From the NCBI GenBank assembly GCA_021414085.1, contig JAIOPC010000004.1, positions 1 through 64,000 on the forward strand: a stretch of DNA of 64,000 nucleotides. Direction: 5' to 3'. The translations under genes and the position numbers were made by a program. Positions 57,211-64,000 of this stretch are shown here, piece by piece; position 1 is the stretch's first letter, and every line of letters starts with the position of its first letter. Source of the DNA: Actinomycetes bacterium. Its GTDB lineage: Bacteria > Actinomycetota > Acidimicrobiia > Acidimicrobiales > Ilumatobacteraceae. Below the pieces are notes generated by a model, which saw only the letters and a program-made list of their open reading frames with translations, did no database searches and was not told the origin of the DNA.

Positions 57211-58448
57211 TGAGACACCGTCGCTGCATTCACCCGCCTGCGCTGGCGCCAACCGGTGGGAAGTGTGCGGTCGAGCACGTCGTCGACAGTGATTGCGCCG
57301 AGCAGACGCCCTGCTTCGTCGCACACGCCGACAGATAGCAGGTTGTAGCTCGCCAACCGCTCGGCAACCTCGCGCTCGAGGATCTCGGGAGTAATCGTTG
57401 GCTCGTTGGCGATGCACTGGCCCAGCTCGGTCGATGGTGGCTCGCGTAGCAGTCGCTGGAAGTGGACGACGCCGAGGTAGCGGCCCGTCGGTGGCTTGTA
57501 CGGCGGCCGCACCACGAAGACCTGGGCGGCGATGGTGGCCAGCCACTCGGCATCGCGAATCTCGGCGAGCGCCTCGGCAACCGTCGCGTTGGCGCCAAGA
57601 ATCACGATGTCGGGCGTCATCAACGCACCGGCAGTGCCTTCTTCGTAGGCCAACAGGCGACGCATGACATCGGCATCTTCCGCGTCCATCGCGTCGAGCA
57701 CACGCGTGCGTTGTTCGCCTGGCATCTCGACGAGCAAGTCGGCAAGGTCGTCGTATTCCATTTCTTCCAACACGCTGACGACGCGCTCGATGTCGAGCCC
57801 CTCGATGATGCGCAACTGCTCTGCTTCGGGCAGCTCTTCCAACAAGTCGGCGAGCCGTTCGTCGTCCATCGCTTCTGCCAACTGCTTGCGCTGTTGCATC
57901 GGTAGCGCGCGCACGACGCCAGCGACATCGCTGGGGTGCATGTCGCGCAACCGTGCTGCTTCGGCCGACATCGGAGTGGCGTCGCCAGACTGGAATAGGG
58001 ACGGCTGCTGAGCAATATCGATGAGGCGATAGGCCGCTCGCCGACCAAGCGCCTGCCGAGTAGCCAGGCGCACTTTGGCAGGCTCCCACCAACTCTGCCG
58101 GCCGTCGGTGGCCTCGGTGAGGGCAACATCGCTTACCGATTCGTCGCCAACTTTACGATCGATGACGTCGCGGCCGACGAGCAGTTCGCCGGCGCGCGGC
58201 TTGAACGGATTGAGATCGACGTCCCAACTGCGCAGGCGGGCGCCGTCGATGTCGAGCGAGGCGATGCGGCCGGCATTGACGAAAATGCGCCGACGCTGGC
58301 TGCTCGCCACGAACCCCAAGACACGCGGCTTGCCACCTCGCGCACCAGGGATGACAACGATGTCGTTGAGGCGTCCGATCGCCGCACCGCCAGCATCTAG
58401 CAGCGGAAGGCGCATGATTCGAGATGCATAGATCAGGTCGCCTGCCAT
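57207..58448 (-). CDS. PRC-barrel / MgtE_N / CBS domain protein
   Basis: 413 residues, soluble. PRC-like barrel (about 1-85, MRLPLLDAGGAAIGRLNDIV), MgtE N-terminal helical superhelix (about 160-280, with repeated LLEELPEAEQLRIIEGLD and MPGEQRTRVLDAMD), then two CBS repeats (about 285-405, AGALMTPDIVILGANATVAE and AGRLLGAITVDDVLDRTLP). It lacks the MgtE transmembrane domain, so it is a regulatory relative of Mg2+ transporters. Coupled by a 4-nt overlap to DUF1003. ATG start with TAGCCT 6 nt upstream. Confidence 0.9.
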   Translation of the reverse strand: MAGDLIYASRIMRLPLLDAGGAAIGRLNDIVVIPGARGGKPRVLGFVASSQRRRIFVNAGRIASLDIDGARLRSWDVDLNPFKPRAGELLVGRDVIDRKVGDESVSDVALTEATDGRQSWWEPAKVRLATRQALGRRAAYRLIDIAQQPSLFQSGDATPMSAEAARLRDMHPSDVAGVVRALPMQQRKQLAEAMDDERLADLLEELPEAEQLRIIEGLDIERVVSVLEEMEYDDLADLLVEMPGEQRTRVLDAMDAEDADVMRRLLAYEEGTAGALMTPDIVILGANATVAEALAEIRDAEWLATIAAQVFVVRPPYKPPTGRYLGVVHFQRLLREPPSTELGQCIANEPTITPEILEREVAERLASYNLLSVGVCDEAGRLLGAITVDDVLDRTLPTGWRQRRRVNAATVSQ

Positions 58449-58454
58449 CAGGCA

Positions 58455-58460
58455 AGGCTA
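58455..58460 (-). promoter_or_regulatory. -10 element for the PRC/MgtE_N/CBS gene (leaderless)
   Basis: TAGCCT on the minus strand, 6 nt before ATG 58448. Confidence 0.5.
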
Positions 58461-58488
58461 CCCGTGGCTCTCTACAGCCGGGGTCGGG

Positions 58489-60528
58489 TTACACCGGTGA
58501 AAGCGCGACCATCGTGTCGTAGTAGGCGACGCCGCCACCCCAGTCCGTCTGCGCGTCGCTAGTGAGCGAGTTGGCTACCTGACCGCTCCCGTGCTGGGCG
58601 GACCACCAACCCCACGGGATCGATACCACGCCCGGCCGCACTCGTTGGCTGAGCTTCACTGGCACCTCGACTGAACCGCGGTCGTTCCACACGCGCACGC
58701 GGCGACCCTCGGCCAGGTCGAGTGCTGCCGCATCGTCGGGGTGCAACTCAACGGTGGGGGTGCCCTCCAAAGGACCGTGCTTGGGGAGATGCGAGTAACT
58801 GCTGTTCAAGAAACGACCGTGTTGCTTGGGTGTCAGCAGCATGTACGGGAAACGATCGGCGCCAGCCCATTCGCTCGCCGGCGTATATGTCGGCAGTGCC
58901 GGGTGACCCTGCGCCGGCAGCGCATCACAGCGCAGTTCCACCTTGCCTGATGCAGTCGGGAAGCCGCCATTCGCCCATGGACGACCATCTTCGGGGTACG
59001 GCACCTTCACCCAACCGTCTGCTCGCAGTTGATCGAGATCGATCGTGGGAAAGGAGGCGCGCAGTGCGGTGATGTCGTCGTCGAACAGCGATGGCTCGTT
59101 GAAACCCATCGCTCGCGCGAGCCGTCGATGCAGCTCGCTGTTGCTGACCGACTCGCCCAAGGGTGCAATCGCTGGCTCGTTCCAGCCGGTGTACAAGCTT
59201 CCCCACGACAGAACGACGTCGACCGCTTCCAGATGTGTAGTCGCCGGCAACACGATGTCGGCGTAGCGCGCAGTATCGGTGATGAACTGCTCGTGCACGA
59301 CCGTGAACAGGTCGTCGCGCAGCAGTCCCTTGCGGAGCAGTTCAGTGCTCGGGAACGACACCAGTGCGTTGACGCCGATCATCACGACTGCTTTGAGTGG
59401 TTCGTCGTCGTTGTTCAACGCGCGGCCGACCTGACCCATGGGGATACCCCGCCGGGTGCGGCCCCCGCGCAGGTCGGGTCGCGAGAGCGCTGATTGGTCG
59501 ACAATCTGCTCGTTCCAGATGGCGACGCTGCGGGCGTAGCCGCCCCCTTGATCGCGCCATGCGCCGACCAGCGCGGGCAGGCAGGTGAGCGTGCGGAAGA
59601 ACATGGCACCGTGTTCGTGATGCTCGGCACCAACGAGCGTGCGAATCGCCGCCGGCCGAATCGTGCCGTACATCTGCGCCAAGCGTTCGATGTCGGCTTC
59701 GGCGAGACCACACACGTCGGCTGCACGAGCGGGGGTCCAGTCGGCAACATGCGCGGCGAGGTCGTCGAAGCCAATGGTGTGCGCCGCGACCCATTCGCTG
59801 TCGACCAGGTTGTCGCGGATCAGCACATGCATCATCGCCAGCATCAACGCAACGTCGGTGCCAGGCAGCGGCTGCAGGAACCAGTCGGCGGACTCAGCCG
59901 TCATCGTGCGCAATGGATCGATCACGACCACCTGCGCACCCTTCGCTCGTGCCGATTCGATGAAGGGCCACAAATGGCGATTGGTGAGCCGCGTGTTGGT
60001 GCCCCACAAGATGATGAGTTGGCTGTGCACGAGATCGCTGGGGTCGATGCCCATGCCGGTGCCGTTGGTGGTGATGGTGCCCGCGCCGGCGACAGCCCCG
60101 CACAACGAACCGGTGGTCTTGGCTGCCGCTACGTGATTCCAGAAGCGATCGCCGAAGGAGAGCGCCAAGACGCTCTGGTTGCCTGCGCTGACGATCGGAA
60201 GGATCGCGCCGGCACCGTGTTCGTCGATGATCTTGTGGAAGCGGTCGGCCATTTCGGTGAGCGCCTCATCCCACGTGATTTGCTTGAACTCGCCGGCACC
60301 TTTGGCCCCAACGCGCCGAAGCGGATGCAGCACGCGATCGCTGCTGTACGTGCGATCGAGGAACTTGTTCACCTTCGGGCACAACTCGCCCTTGCTGTAG
60401 GGGTGCGCCGGGTTGCCGCGCAACTGCACGGCGACGCCATCGGTGACCGTCGCCTGCCACCCACAGCTGTCGGGACAGTCGTGATGACACGTTCCGTTGA
60501 CGACATGCGTCGCGGCGGTCGTGCTCAT
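58489..60528 (-). CDS. molybdopterin-dependent oxidoreductase (DMSO reductase family)
   Basis: 679 residues. An N-terminal 4Fe-4S motif CHHDCPDSCGW with a fourth Cys in KGELCPKVNKF, then the molybdopterin domains (DRVLHPLRRVGAKG, TGSLCGAVAGAGTITTNGTG, LIILWGTNTRLTNRH) and a C-terminal MoCo-binding domain (TPKQHGRFLNSSYSH, DAAALDLAEGRRVRVWNDRG). No Tat signal, so cytoplasmic; SLCGA may place Cys or Ser at the metal. Substrate unknown. Start ATG 60528 overlaps the stop of the upstream LLM gene (ATGA), so the two form a coupled operon. Confidence 0.93.
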   Translation of the reverse strand: MSTTAATHVVNGTCHHDCPDSCGWQATVTDGVAVQLRGNPAHPYSKGELCPKVNKFLDRTYSSDRVLHPLRRVGAKGAGEFKQITWDEALTEMADRFHKIIDEHGAGAILPIVSAGNQSVLALSFGDRFWNHVAAAKTTGSLCGAVAGAGTITTNGTGMGIDPSDLVHSQLIILWGTNTRLTNRHLWPFIESARAKGAQVVVIDPLRTMTAESADWFLQPLPGTDVALMLAMMHVLIRDNLVDSEWVAAHTIGFDDLAAHVADWTPARAADVCGLAEADIERLAQMYGTIRPAAIRTLVGAEHHEHGAMFFRTLTCLPALVGAWRDQGGGYARSVAIWNEQIVDQSALSRPDLRGGRTRRGIPMGQVGRALNNDDEPLKAVVMIGVNALVSFPSTELLRKGLLRDDLFTVVHEQFITDTARYADIVLPATTHLEAVDVVLSWGSLYTGWNEPAIAPLGESVSNSELHRRLARAMGFNEPSLFDDDITALRASFPTIDLDQLRADGWVKVPYPEDGRPWANGGFPTASGKVELRCDALPAQGHPALPTYTPASEWAGADRFPYMLLTPKQHGRFLNSSYSHLPKHGPLEGTPTVELHPDDAAALDLAEGRRVRVWNDRGSVEVPVKLSQRVRPGVVSIPWGWWSAQHGSGQVANSLTSDAQTDWGGGVAYYDTMVALSPV

Positions 60529-61511
60529 GCAAAGACCTTCTTGAGCACGCTGCCCGCGAAGGCGACTGCGTCGAGGTCGTAAGCGTCGGGCATGTTGCAA
60601 ACGATGCCATCGAGGCCAGCATCGAGCAACGCTTGCACCTGGCCGCCCACTGCGTCGGCGTCGCCAACGATGAACATGCCCTTCACGCGTGCCTGCACAT
60701 CAGCGGGCAGGCTGTCGACGGCGGCACCGCCGAGGCGAGCACTCAACTTCTTCTGGGCTTCTTCCATCGTGCGACCGACGATCAACGTGGCTAGGCGCGT
60801 GCGGCAGATGTCGGCCTTGTTGCGGCCGATGCGATCGCAGTGCTCGTCGAGCACGCTCATCAGGTGGCGCACCTGGGTGGCATCGCCGAACACGTTGCAC
60901 GCATCGCCGTACTGCGCCACCATGCGCAGCGTCTTGCGCTCGCCGCTGCCACCGATGAGGACCGGCGGGCCACCAGCCTGGATCGGCTTGGGAACATTCA
61001 GCGCATTCTTCACCTGGAACCACTTGCCGTCGAACGTAGTGGTGTCGTTGACGAACATGCTCTTGGCGATCTGCAGACCTTCTTCCAACTTCTCGAAGCG
61101 GTCGCTGAAGGTCCCGAACTCGAAGCCGTATTCGTCGTGCTCCTTCTCGAACCATCCCGCGCCGATTCCCCAAATCGCACGGCCCTTTGAGATCACGTCG
61201 AGGCAGGTCACCGTCTTGGCCAGCAACGCGGGATTGCGATACGTCATACCGCCGACCATGCAGCCGAGCCGAACCGTGTGCGTGCAAGCAGCCAGCGCCG
61301 AGAGCAGCGTGTAGGCCTCGAACATGTTGTCGTCGGGTCGTCCAATCAATGGCAGTTGGTAGAAGTGATCCATCACGAACACGCTGTCGAATCCGTTGTC
61401 CTCCGCCGCCACCGCAATGTCCGAAACGCGTTCGAAGAGTTGTTGCGGCGCGACATCGGGGTAGGTGAACGAGGGGACCTGCAGGCCCATGCGGATGTTT
61501 GGATTCGTCAT
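60525..61511 (-). CDS. LLM-class F420-dependent oxidoreductase
   Basis: 328 residues, luciferase-like TIM barrel: RMGLQVPSFTYPDV at the start, FDSVFVMDHFYQLP, VRLGCMVGGMTYRNPALLAK, RAIWGIGAGWFEKEHDEYG, and PVLIGGSGERKTLRMVAQYGD, all typical of the F420-dependent group. Uses F420 or FMN to reduce or oxidise unknown substrates. Start ATG 61511 agrees with homology and with a TAGCGT element 7 nt upstream. First gene of an operon with the molybdopterin enzyme. Confidence 0.93.
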   Translation of the reverse strand: MTNPNIRMGLQVPSFTYPDVAPQQLFERVSDIAVAAEDNGFDSVFVMDHFYQLPLIGRPDDNMFEAYTLLSALAACTHTVRLGCMVGGMTYRNPALLAKTVTCLDVISKGRAIWGIGAGWFEKEHDEYGFEFGTFSDRFEKLEEGLQIAKSMFVNDTTTFDGKWFQVKNALNVPKPIQAGGPPVLIGGSGERKTLRMVAQYGDACNVFGDATQVRHLMSVLDEHCDRIGRNKADICRTRLATLIVGRTMEEAQKKLSARLGGAAVDSLPADVQARVKGMFIVGDADAVGGQVQALLDAGLDGIVCNMPDAYDLDAVAFAGSVLKKVFA

Positions 61512-61518
61512 GCACCAA

Positions 61519-61524
61519 ACGCTA
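61519..61524 (-). promoter_or_regulatory. -10 element for the LLM/molybdopterin operon (leaderless)
   Basis: TAGCGT on the minus strand, 7 nt before ATG 61511. Confidence 0.5.
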
Positions 61525-61552
61525 CGCCAGTCGGGCGGCGTGCCACACTGCG

Positions 61553-61759
61553 ATGATGATGTTGGATGTCGCCGCCACTGCACCTTTTGATTGCCCTCGC
61601 TGTGGAGCATCGACGAGCCAACGCTTCTACGGTCCTTGCGAGCCGTGTCGTGTTGCTCTGCGAGCGAAGTTCTTGACCGTCGGCCGCGATGTCGAGGTGG
61701 CCGAGTACGTGCCGAAGATGAACGTGACCCCAAACGCGGTCGCGCTAAAGGACGACTAG
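61553..61759 (+). CDS. small zinc-ribbon-like protein
   Basis: 68 residues, starting at one of three successive ATGs (61553, 61556, 61559). Two CxxC pairs (FDCPRCGAS and YGPCEPCRV) spaced 15 residues apart suggest a zinc ribbon; the C-terminus (VAEYVPKMNVTPNAVALKDD) is polar. It lies divergent from the LLM gene and converges with the second LLM gene, sharing the CTAG that encodes both stops. Small CxxC proteins of this kind are common in actinobacteria; function unknown. Confidence 0.65.
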   Translation: MMMLDVAATAPFDCPRCGASTSQRFYGPCEPCRVALRAKFLTVGRDVEVAEYVPKMNVTPNAVALKDD

Positions 61760-63018
61760 CCGGCGGCTGGCCCTGTGCCTGGCCGAAACGCAGGGTCGTT
61801 CTCGTTCTTGGCGGCACGCTCGGCCATTTGCGCCATCGTCGTCGCCAAAGCCGCGGCGGCGCCCTGGTGAGTCATGATCTTGTTCATCACCGCTGCCGTA
61901 GCGCCGGCGATCAACTCGCCCTTGTTCGCGGCCACATACTGAGCGCTCGCGATTTGTGGCGCGATCGTTCCGTTCACCGCGGGCACGACATAACGCGCAA
62001 CCAAGTCCCAGCTGCGGCGCGTGGCTTCGATGTTCGCCCAGTCGTGCGCGAACCCGAGCACAACACCAAATCCACCGGTGACGTGCTGCAGCTTGCGAAT
62101 TGCCTCGATGAGATCGTCGGGGGTTCCGATGACGGCTGCACCACCACCATCCGCTCCGCGTTCAGCGACCTGTTCCATCAACTCAAACGGATCGTCTACG
62201 TGGATCGCGCCCGGCCGACCGAGCACTGCGACGTTGTAGTCGTTGTGCCAGCGGTGCAGCCCATGCACCGCCTCCGCTCGCGCCTGCTCGCGCGTCTCGG
62301 CGATGTGCCACGCCATCATCACCCGCCAGTTGCGGCGATCGACTGTTTGGCCGTGCGTGGCCGCGGACTCCTCGGCGAAACCCCATTGCGTGGGAAGCGC
62401 CTGCAGACCTTCGGACGAGTTGCTGGCGATGCTGAGCACGCCGATCCCGTACTTGCCGGCCAAATGCATCCCCGACGGCGAGATGCTGCTCGCGGTGACC
62501 ATCGGCATGTGCTCTTGCCGCGGCAGGATGTGCAGCGCCGCATCGCGCAGCGAGAACCAATCGCAGTCGTAGTCGAAACGTTCCGCGCCGCTGAGTAAAC
62601 GGATGATGACGCCGAGGGCTTCGTCCTGGCGATCGCGCTGCACCATTGGGTCGATGTTCAGCGTGCGCGCATCGCTGGGTAAGGCGCCCGGGCCGCTGCC
62701 GAACATCGCCCGCCCACGCGTCATGTGATCGAGCTGCACCATCCGTTGCGCAACATTGAACGGGTGGTGATAGGGCAGCGAGATCACTCCGGTGCCCAAG
62801 CGGATGGTGTGCGTGTTCATGCCAGCGGCAGCGAGAAACATCTCTGGGCTGGCGATGGTTTCCCAGCCGGTGCTGTGGTGCTCGCCGACCCACAGTTCGT
62901 CGTAGCCGAGCCGATCGAGATGCGCCGCCAATTCCAGGTCGCGCTGGAACTGCAGTGTCGCGCTCTCACCCGTTGGGTGGTGAGGGGCGAGAAAGGCACC
63001 GAACTGTGTGCGGGTCAC
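61756..63018 (-). CDS. LLM-class flavin/F420-dependent oxidoreductase (bacterial luciferase-like)
   Basis: 420 residues. N-terminal TQFGAFLAPHHPTGES, YDELWVGEHHSTGWE, HTIRLGTGVISLPYHHPFNV, RAMFGSGPGALPSDAR and a C-terminal extension (from about 330) beyond the usual TIM barrel. The HHP/EHHSTGWE pattern resembles alkanal monooxygenase-like and limonene monooxygenase-type members. Start GTG 63018 chosen because homology begins VTRTQFGAFL; the longer ORF runs into the divergent phosphotransferase gene. A TAGTGT element lies 7 nt upstream. Confidence 0.9.
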   Translation of the reverse strand: MTRTQFGAFLAPHHPTGESATLQFQRDLELAAHLDRLGYDELWVGEHHSTGWETIASPEMFLAAAGMNTHTIRLGTGVISLPYHHPFNVAQRMVQLDHMTRGRAMFGSGPGALPSDARTLNIDPMVQRDRQDEALGVIIRLLSGAERFDYDCDWFSLRDAALHILPRQEHMPMVTASSISPSGMHLAGKYGIGVLSIASNSSEGLQALPTQWGFAEESAATHGQTVDRRNWRVMMAWHIAETREQARAEAVHGLHRWHNDYNVAVLGRPGAIHVDDPFELMEQVAERGADGGGAAVIGTPDDLIEAIRKLQHVTGGFGVVLGFAHDWANIEATRRSWDLVARYVVPAVNGTIAPQIASAQYVAANKGELIAGATAAVMNKIMTHQGAAAALATTMAQMAERAAKNENDPAFRPGTGPAAG

Positions 63019-63025
63019 GGTCGCG

Positions 63026-63031
63026 ACACTA
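63026..63031 (-). promoter_or_regulatory. -10 element for the LLM gene (leaderless)
   Basis: TAGTGT on the minus strand, 7 nt before GTG 63018; back-to-back with the plus-strand -10 at 63036, four bases apart. Confidence 0.55.
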
Positions 63032-63035
63032 GGGA

Positions 63036-63041
63036 TACTGT
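63036..63041 (+). promoter_or_regulatory. -10 element for the phosphotransferase gene (leaderless)
   Basis: TACTGT, 7 nt before GTG 63049. Confidence 0.55.
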
Positions 63042-63048
63042 CGGGGCT

Positions 63049-63885
63049 GTGTCGGGTCCAGCGCGAACGCGATTGCCGGGCGGATACCGCAACGAGGTTT
63101 GGAAGGTGCGCTCCGGTCGCGGTTGGTTGATCGAGAAGCGTTACGTGGAAGATCCGGGCGAAGCGAACCCGATGTATCCGAACCTGCCCGATCATGAGGC
63201 GCTGGCACTCGCCGCGTTGGGGCCGCGTGGGCTGGCACCAGAGTTAGTGGGCCACGAGCCGGGCGCGGTGACGTATCGGTTCGTGCCGGGCACGATGTGG
63301 CGCAGTGGGGTCGCCGACGTGGCGACGTTGCTGTCGGCTATCCATTCCGTGCCAGTTCCTCGTGGTTTGCGTCGCCTCTGTGAATCGGCGGCGCAAGCGC
63401 GGGATCACGGCGACGAGATGGTCGCGGGGGTGCCACGCAAAGCGGCATCGGAGTTGGTGGCTGTGCGACCGAAGGTTGGGTCGACGCTTGCCGTCCGTCG
63501 CGCAGCGTTGGTGCACACCGATTGTGGACCGGGCAATCTGGTGCGATCGCGTCATGGCTTGCTGTTGATCGATTGGCAGTGTCCCGGCCTCGGTGATCCG
63601 GTGGAAGACATTGCCTGCTTCCTCTCGCCGGCGATGATGATCCTGTACGAGCAACAGCCGCACACCGCTCGCGCTGTCGAGCAGTTTCTCGAGGTGTACG
63701 AAGACACAACGCACGGTCGCAGCGCGGTTGCGCGCTATCGCCGCGACGCGGCGGCCTGGCACTACCGCATCGGCGGCTACTGCGTGTGGCGCGCCGATCG
63801 GCTGGCCCGCCGACTACCCGATATCGCGGCCCGCTATCGGCGCGCGCTGATGGCCGAGATCGCACTACTGCAGGAGTTGTCGTGA
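63049..63885 (+). CDS. aminoglycoside/choline-kinase-family phosphotransferase
   Basis: 278 residues of the APH-type kinase fold. N-lobe GGYRNEVWKVRSGRGWLIEKRY with the ATP-site Lys, hinge-following helices, catalytic loop ALVHTDCGPGNLVRSR (HxDxxxxN) near residue 155 and the DWQCPGLGDPVEDIA metal-binding segment. Substrate unknown: choline, fructosamine, homoserine or sugar kinases share this fold. GTG start, back-to-back with the LLM gene; followed after 10 nt by a further gene on the same strand. Confidence 0.87.
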   Translation: MSGPARTRLPGGYRNEVWKVRSGRGWLIEKRYVEDPGEANPMYPNLPDHEALALAALGPRGLAPELVGHEPGAVTYRFVPGTMWRSGVADVATLLSAIHSVPVPRGLRRLCESAAQARDHGDEMVAGVPRKAASELVAVRPKVGSTLAVRRAALVHTDCGPGNLVRSRHGLLLIDWQCPGLGDPVEDIACFLSPAMMILYEQQPHTARAVEQFLEVYEDTTHGRSAVARYRRDAAAWHYRIGGYCVWRADRLARRLPDIAARYRRALMAEIALLQELS

Positions 63886-63895
63886 GGGAGAAACG

Positions 63896-64000
63896 GTGAA
63901 GCAGATCGAGTTCCACGTGCACAGCTTCTCGCTGCGCCATCACCTCCGTTACCGCGAACGCACCGGCTACGACGTGTTCTCGTACATCGCCGAAATGGCG
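63896..64000 (+). CDS. start of an unidentified gene (possible sugar-phosphate isomerase/epimerase), truncated by the window end
   Basis: First 35 codons only. GTG start at 63896, preceded by GAGGGAG. The peptide begins VKQIEFHVHSFSLRHHL and continues YRERTGYDVFSYIAEMA, a pattern compatible with the beginning of a TIM-barrel xylose-isomerase-like or amidohydrolase protein, but too short for a secure call. Ten nt after the phosphotransferase stop, so probably the same operon. Confidence 0.6.
   Translation, partial: MKQIEFHVHSFSLRHHLRYRERTGYDVFSYIAEMA

Noticed and set aside
59494-60582. 362-codon plus-strand frame opposite the molybdopterin oxidoreductase
   Set aside because: Antisense shadow; the minus-strand protein has complete cofactor motifs.
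63907-63925. TTCCACGTGCAC as a third parS site
   Set aside because: Only half of the palindrome matches and it lies inside a coding region.
1-64000. Prophage, insertion sequence, CRISPR array or toxin-antitoxin module
   Set aside because: No integrase, transposase, terminal inverted repeats, cas genes, regular repeats or toxin-antitoxin pair were seen on either strand.

Overview
The window is a stretch of GC-rich actinobacterial chromosome around the replication origin. Gene content and order point to the class Acidimicrobiia (Ilumatobacter/Microthrix-like). The backbone follows the order known from mycobacteria: CCA nucleotidyltransferase, DUF6049-like secreted protein, ECF sigma and anti-sigma factor, trxB-trxA-cwlM, parB-parA-rsmG-jag-yidC-yidD-rnpA-rpmH, oriC, dnaA-dnaN-recF-dciA, gyrB-gyrA, DUF3566, tRNA-Ile. 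Two F420-type (LLM) oxidoreductases, abundant TAnnnT promoters placed 6-9 nt before start codons, and the lack of any phage or insertion element fit a free-living actinobacterium. The assignment is inferred from gene order and protein character, not from a database search.

Layout. 1-4.2 kb: end of an HNH nuclease gene, a gamma-glutamylcyclotransferase-like protein, DUF5318, a methyltransferase, CCA-adding enzyme and a deacetylase. 4.2-14.6 kb: GNAT, DUF6049-like protein, DegV, a Ser/Thr kinase carrying the extracellular domain that mycobacteria have on MurJ, sigma/anti-sigma pair, two membrane proteins, thioredoxin system and a CwlM-like pseudo-amidase. 14.7-19.7 kb (minus strand): parB, parA, two parS sites, rsmG, jag, yidC, yidD, rnpA, rpmH, many with 4-nt start/stop overlaps. 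19.7-23.8 kb: a bipartite origin flanking dnaA, then dnaN and recF. 23.9-26.2 kb: a three-gene insert (membrane protein, epimerase-like enzyme, TetR regulator with two palindromic operators) between recF and dciA.

26.6-45.7 kb is the unusual part. A run of 11-bp direct repeats (PHO-box-like) precedes one uninterrupted, mostly start/stop-overlapping operon. It contains four coiled-coil genes built from shuffled modules, pstC, pstA, a membrane-anchored PstS, an 894-residue PstS-like surface protein, two secreted proteins sharing a new domain (one ending in an IPRTGG sorting-signal-like tail), a sortase-fold protein lacking the catalytic His and Cys, and pstB with a 170-residue N-terminal extension. 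A second PHO-box-like array drives a soluble PstS-like protein. It is followed by an FN3 surface protein repeating the same new domain, a strong terminator, a DUF916-like surface protein and a lipoprotein. I read this as a phosphate-starvation surface apparatus merged with the Pst transporter; its function is inference.

45.7-64 kb: a beta-lactamase-fold lipoprotein, an FMN-binding protein, gyrB, gyrA, a TadE/G-like protein, DUF3566, tRNA-Ile(GAT), then metabolic and membrane genes: two VOC proteins, a dehydrogenase-like protein with a coupled 44-residue peptide, an alpha/beta hydrolase, DUF1003 plus a PRC/MgtE_N/CBS pair, a molybdopterin oxidoreductase coupled to an LLM enzyme, a second LLM enzyme divergent from a phosphotransferase, and the start of a further gene. 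No gap without a gene exceeds 300 bp; the two largest, either side of dnaA, hold the origin.
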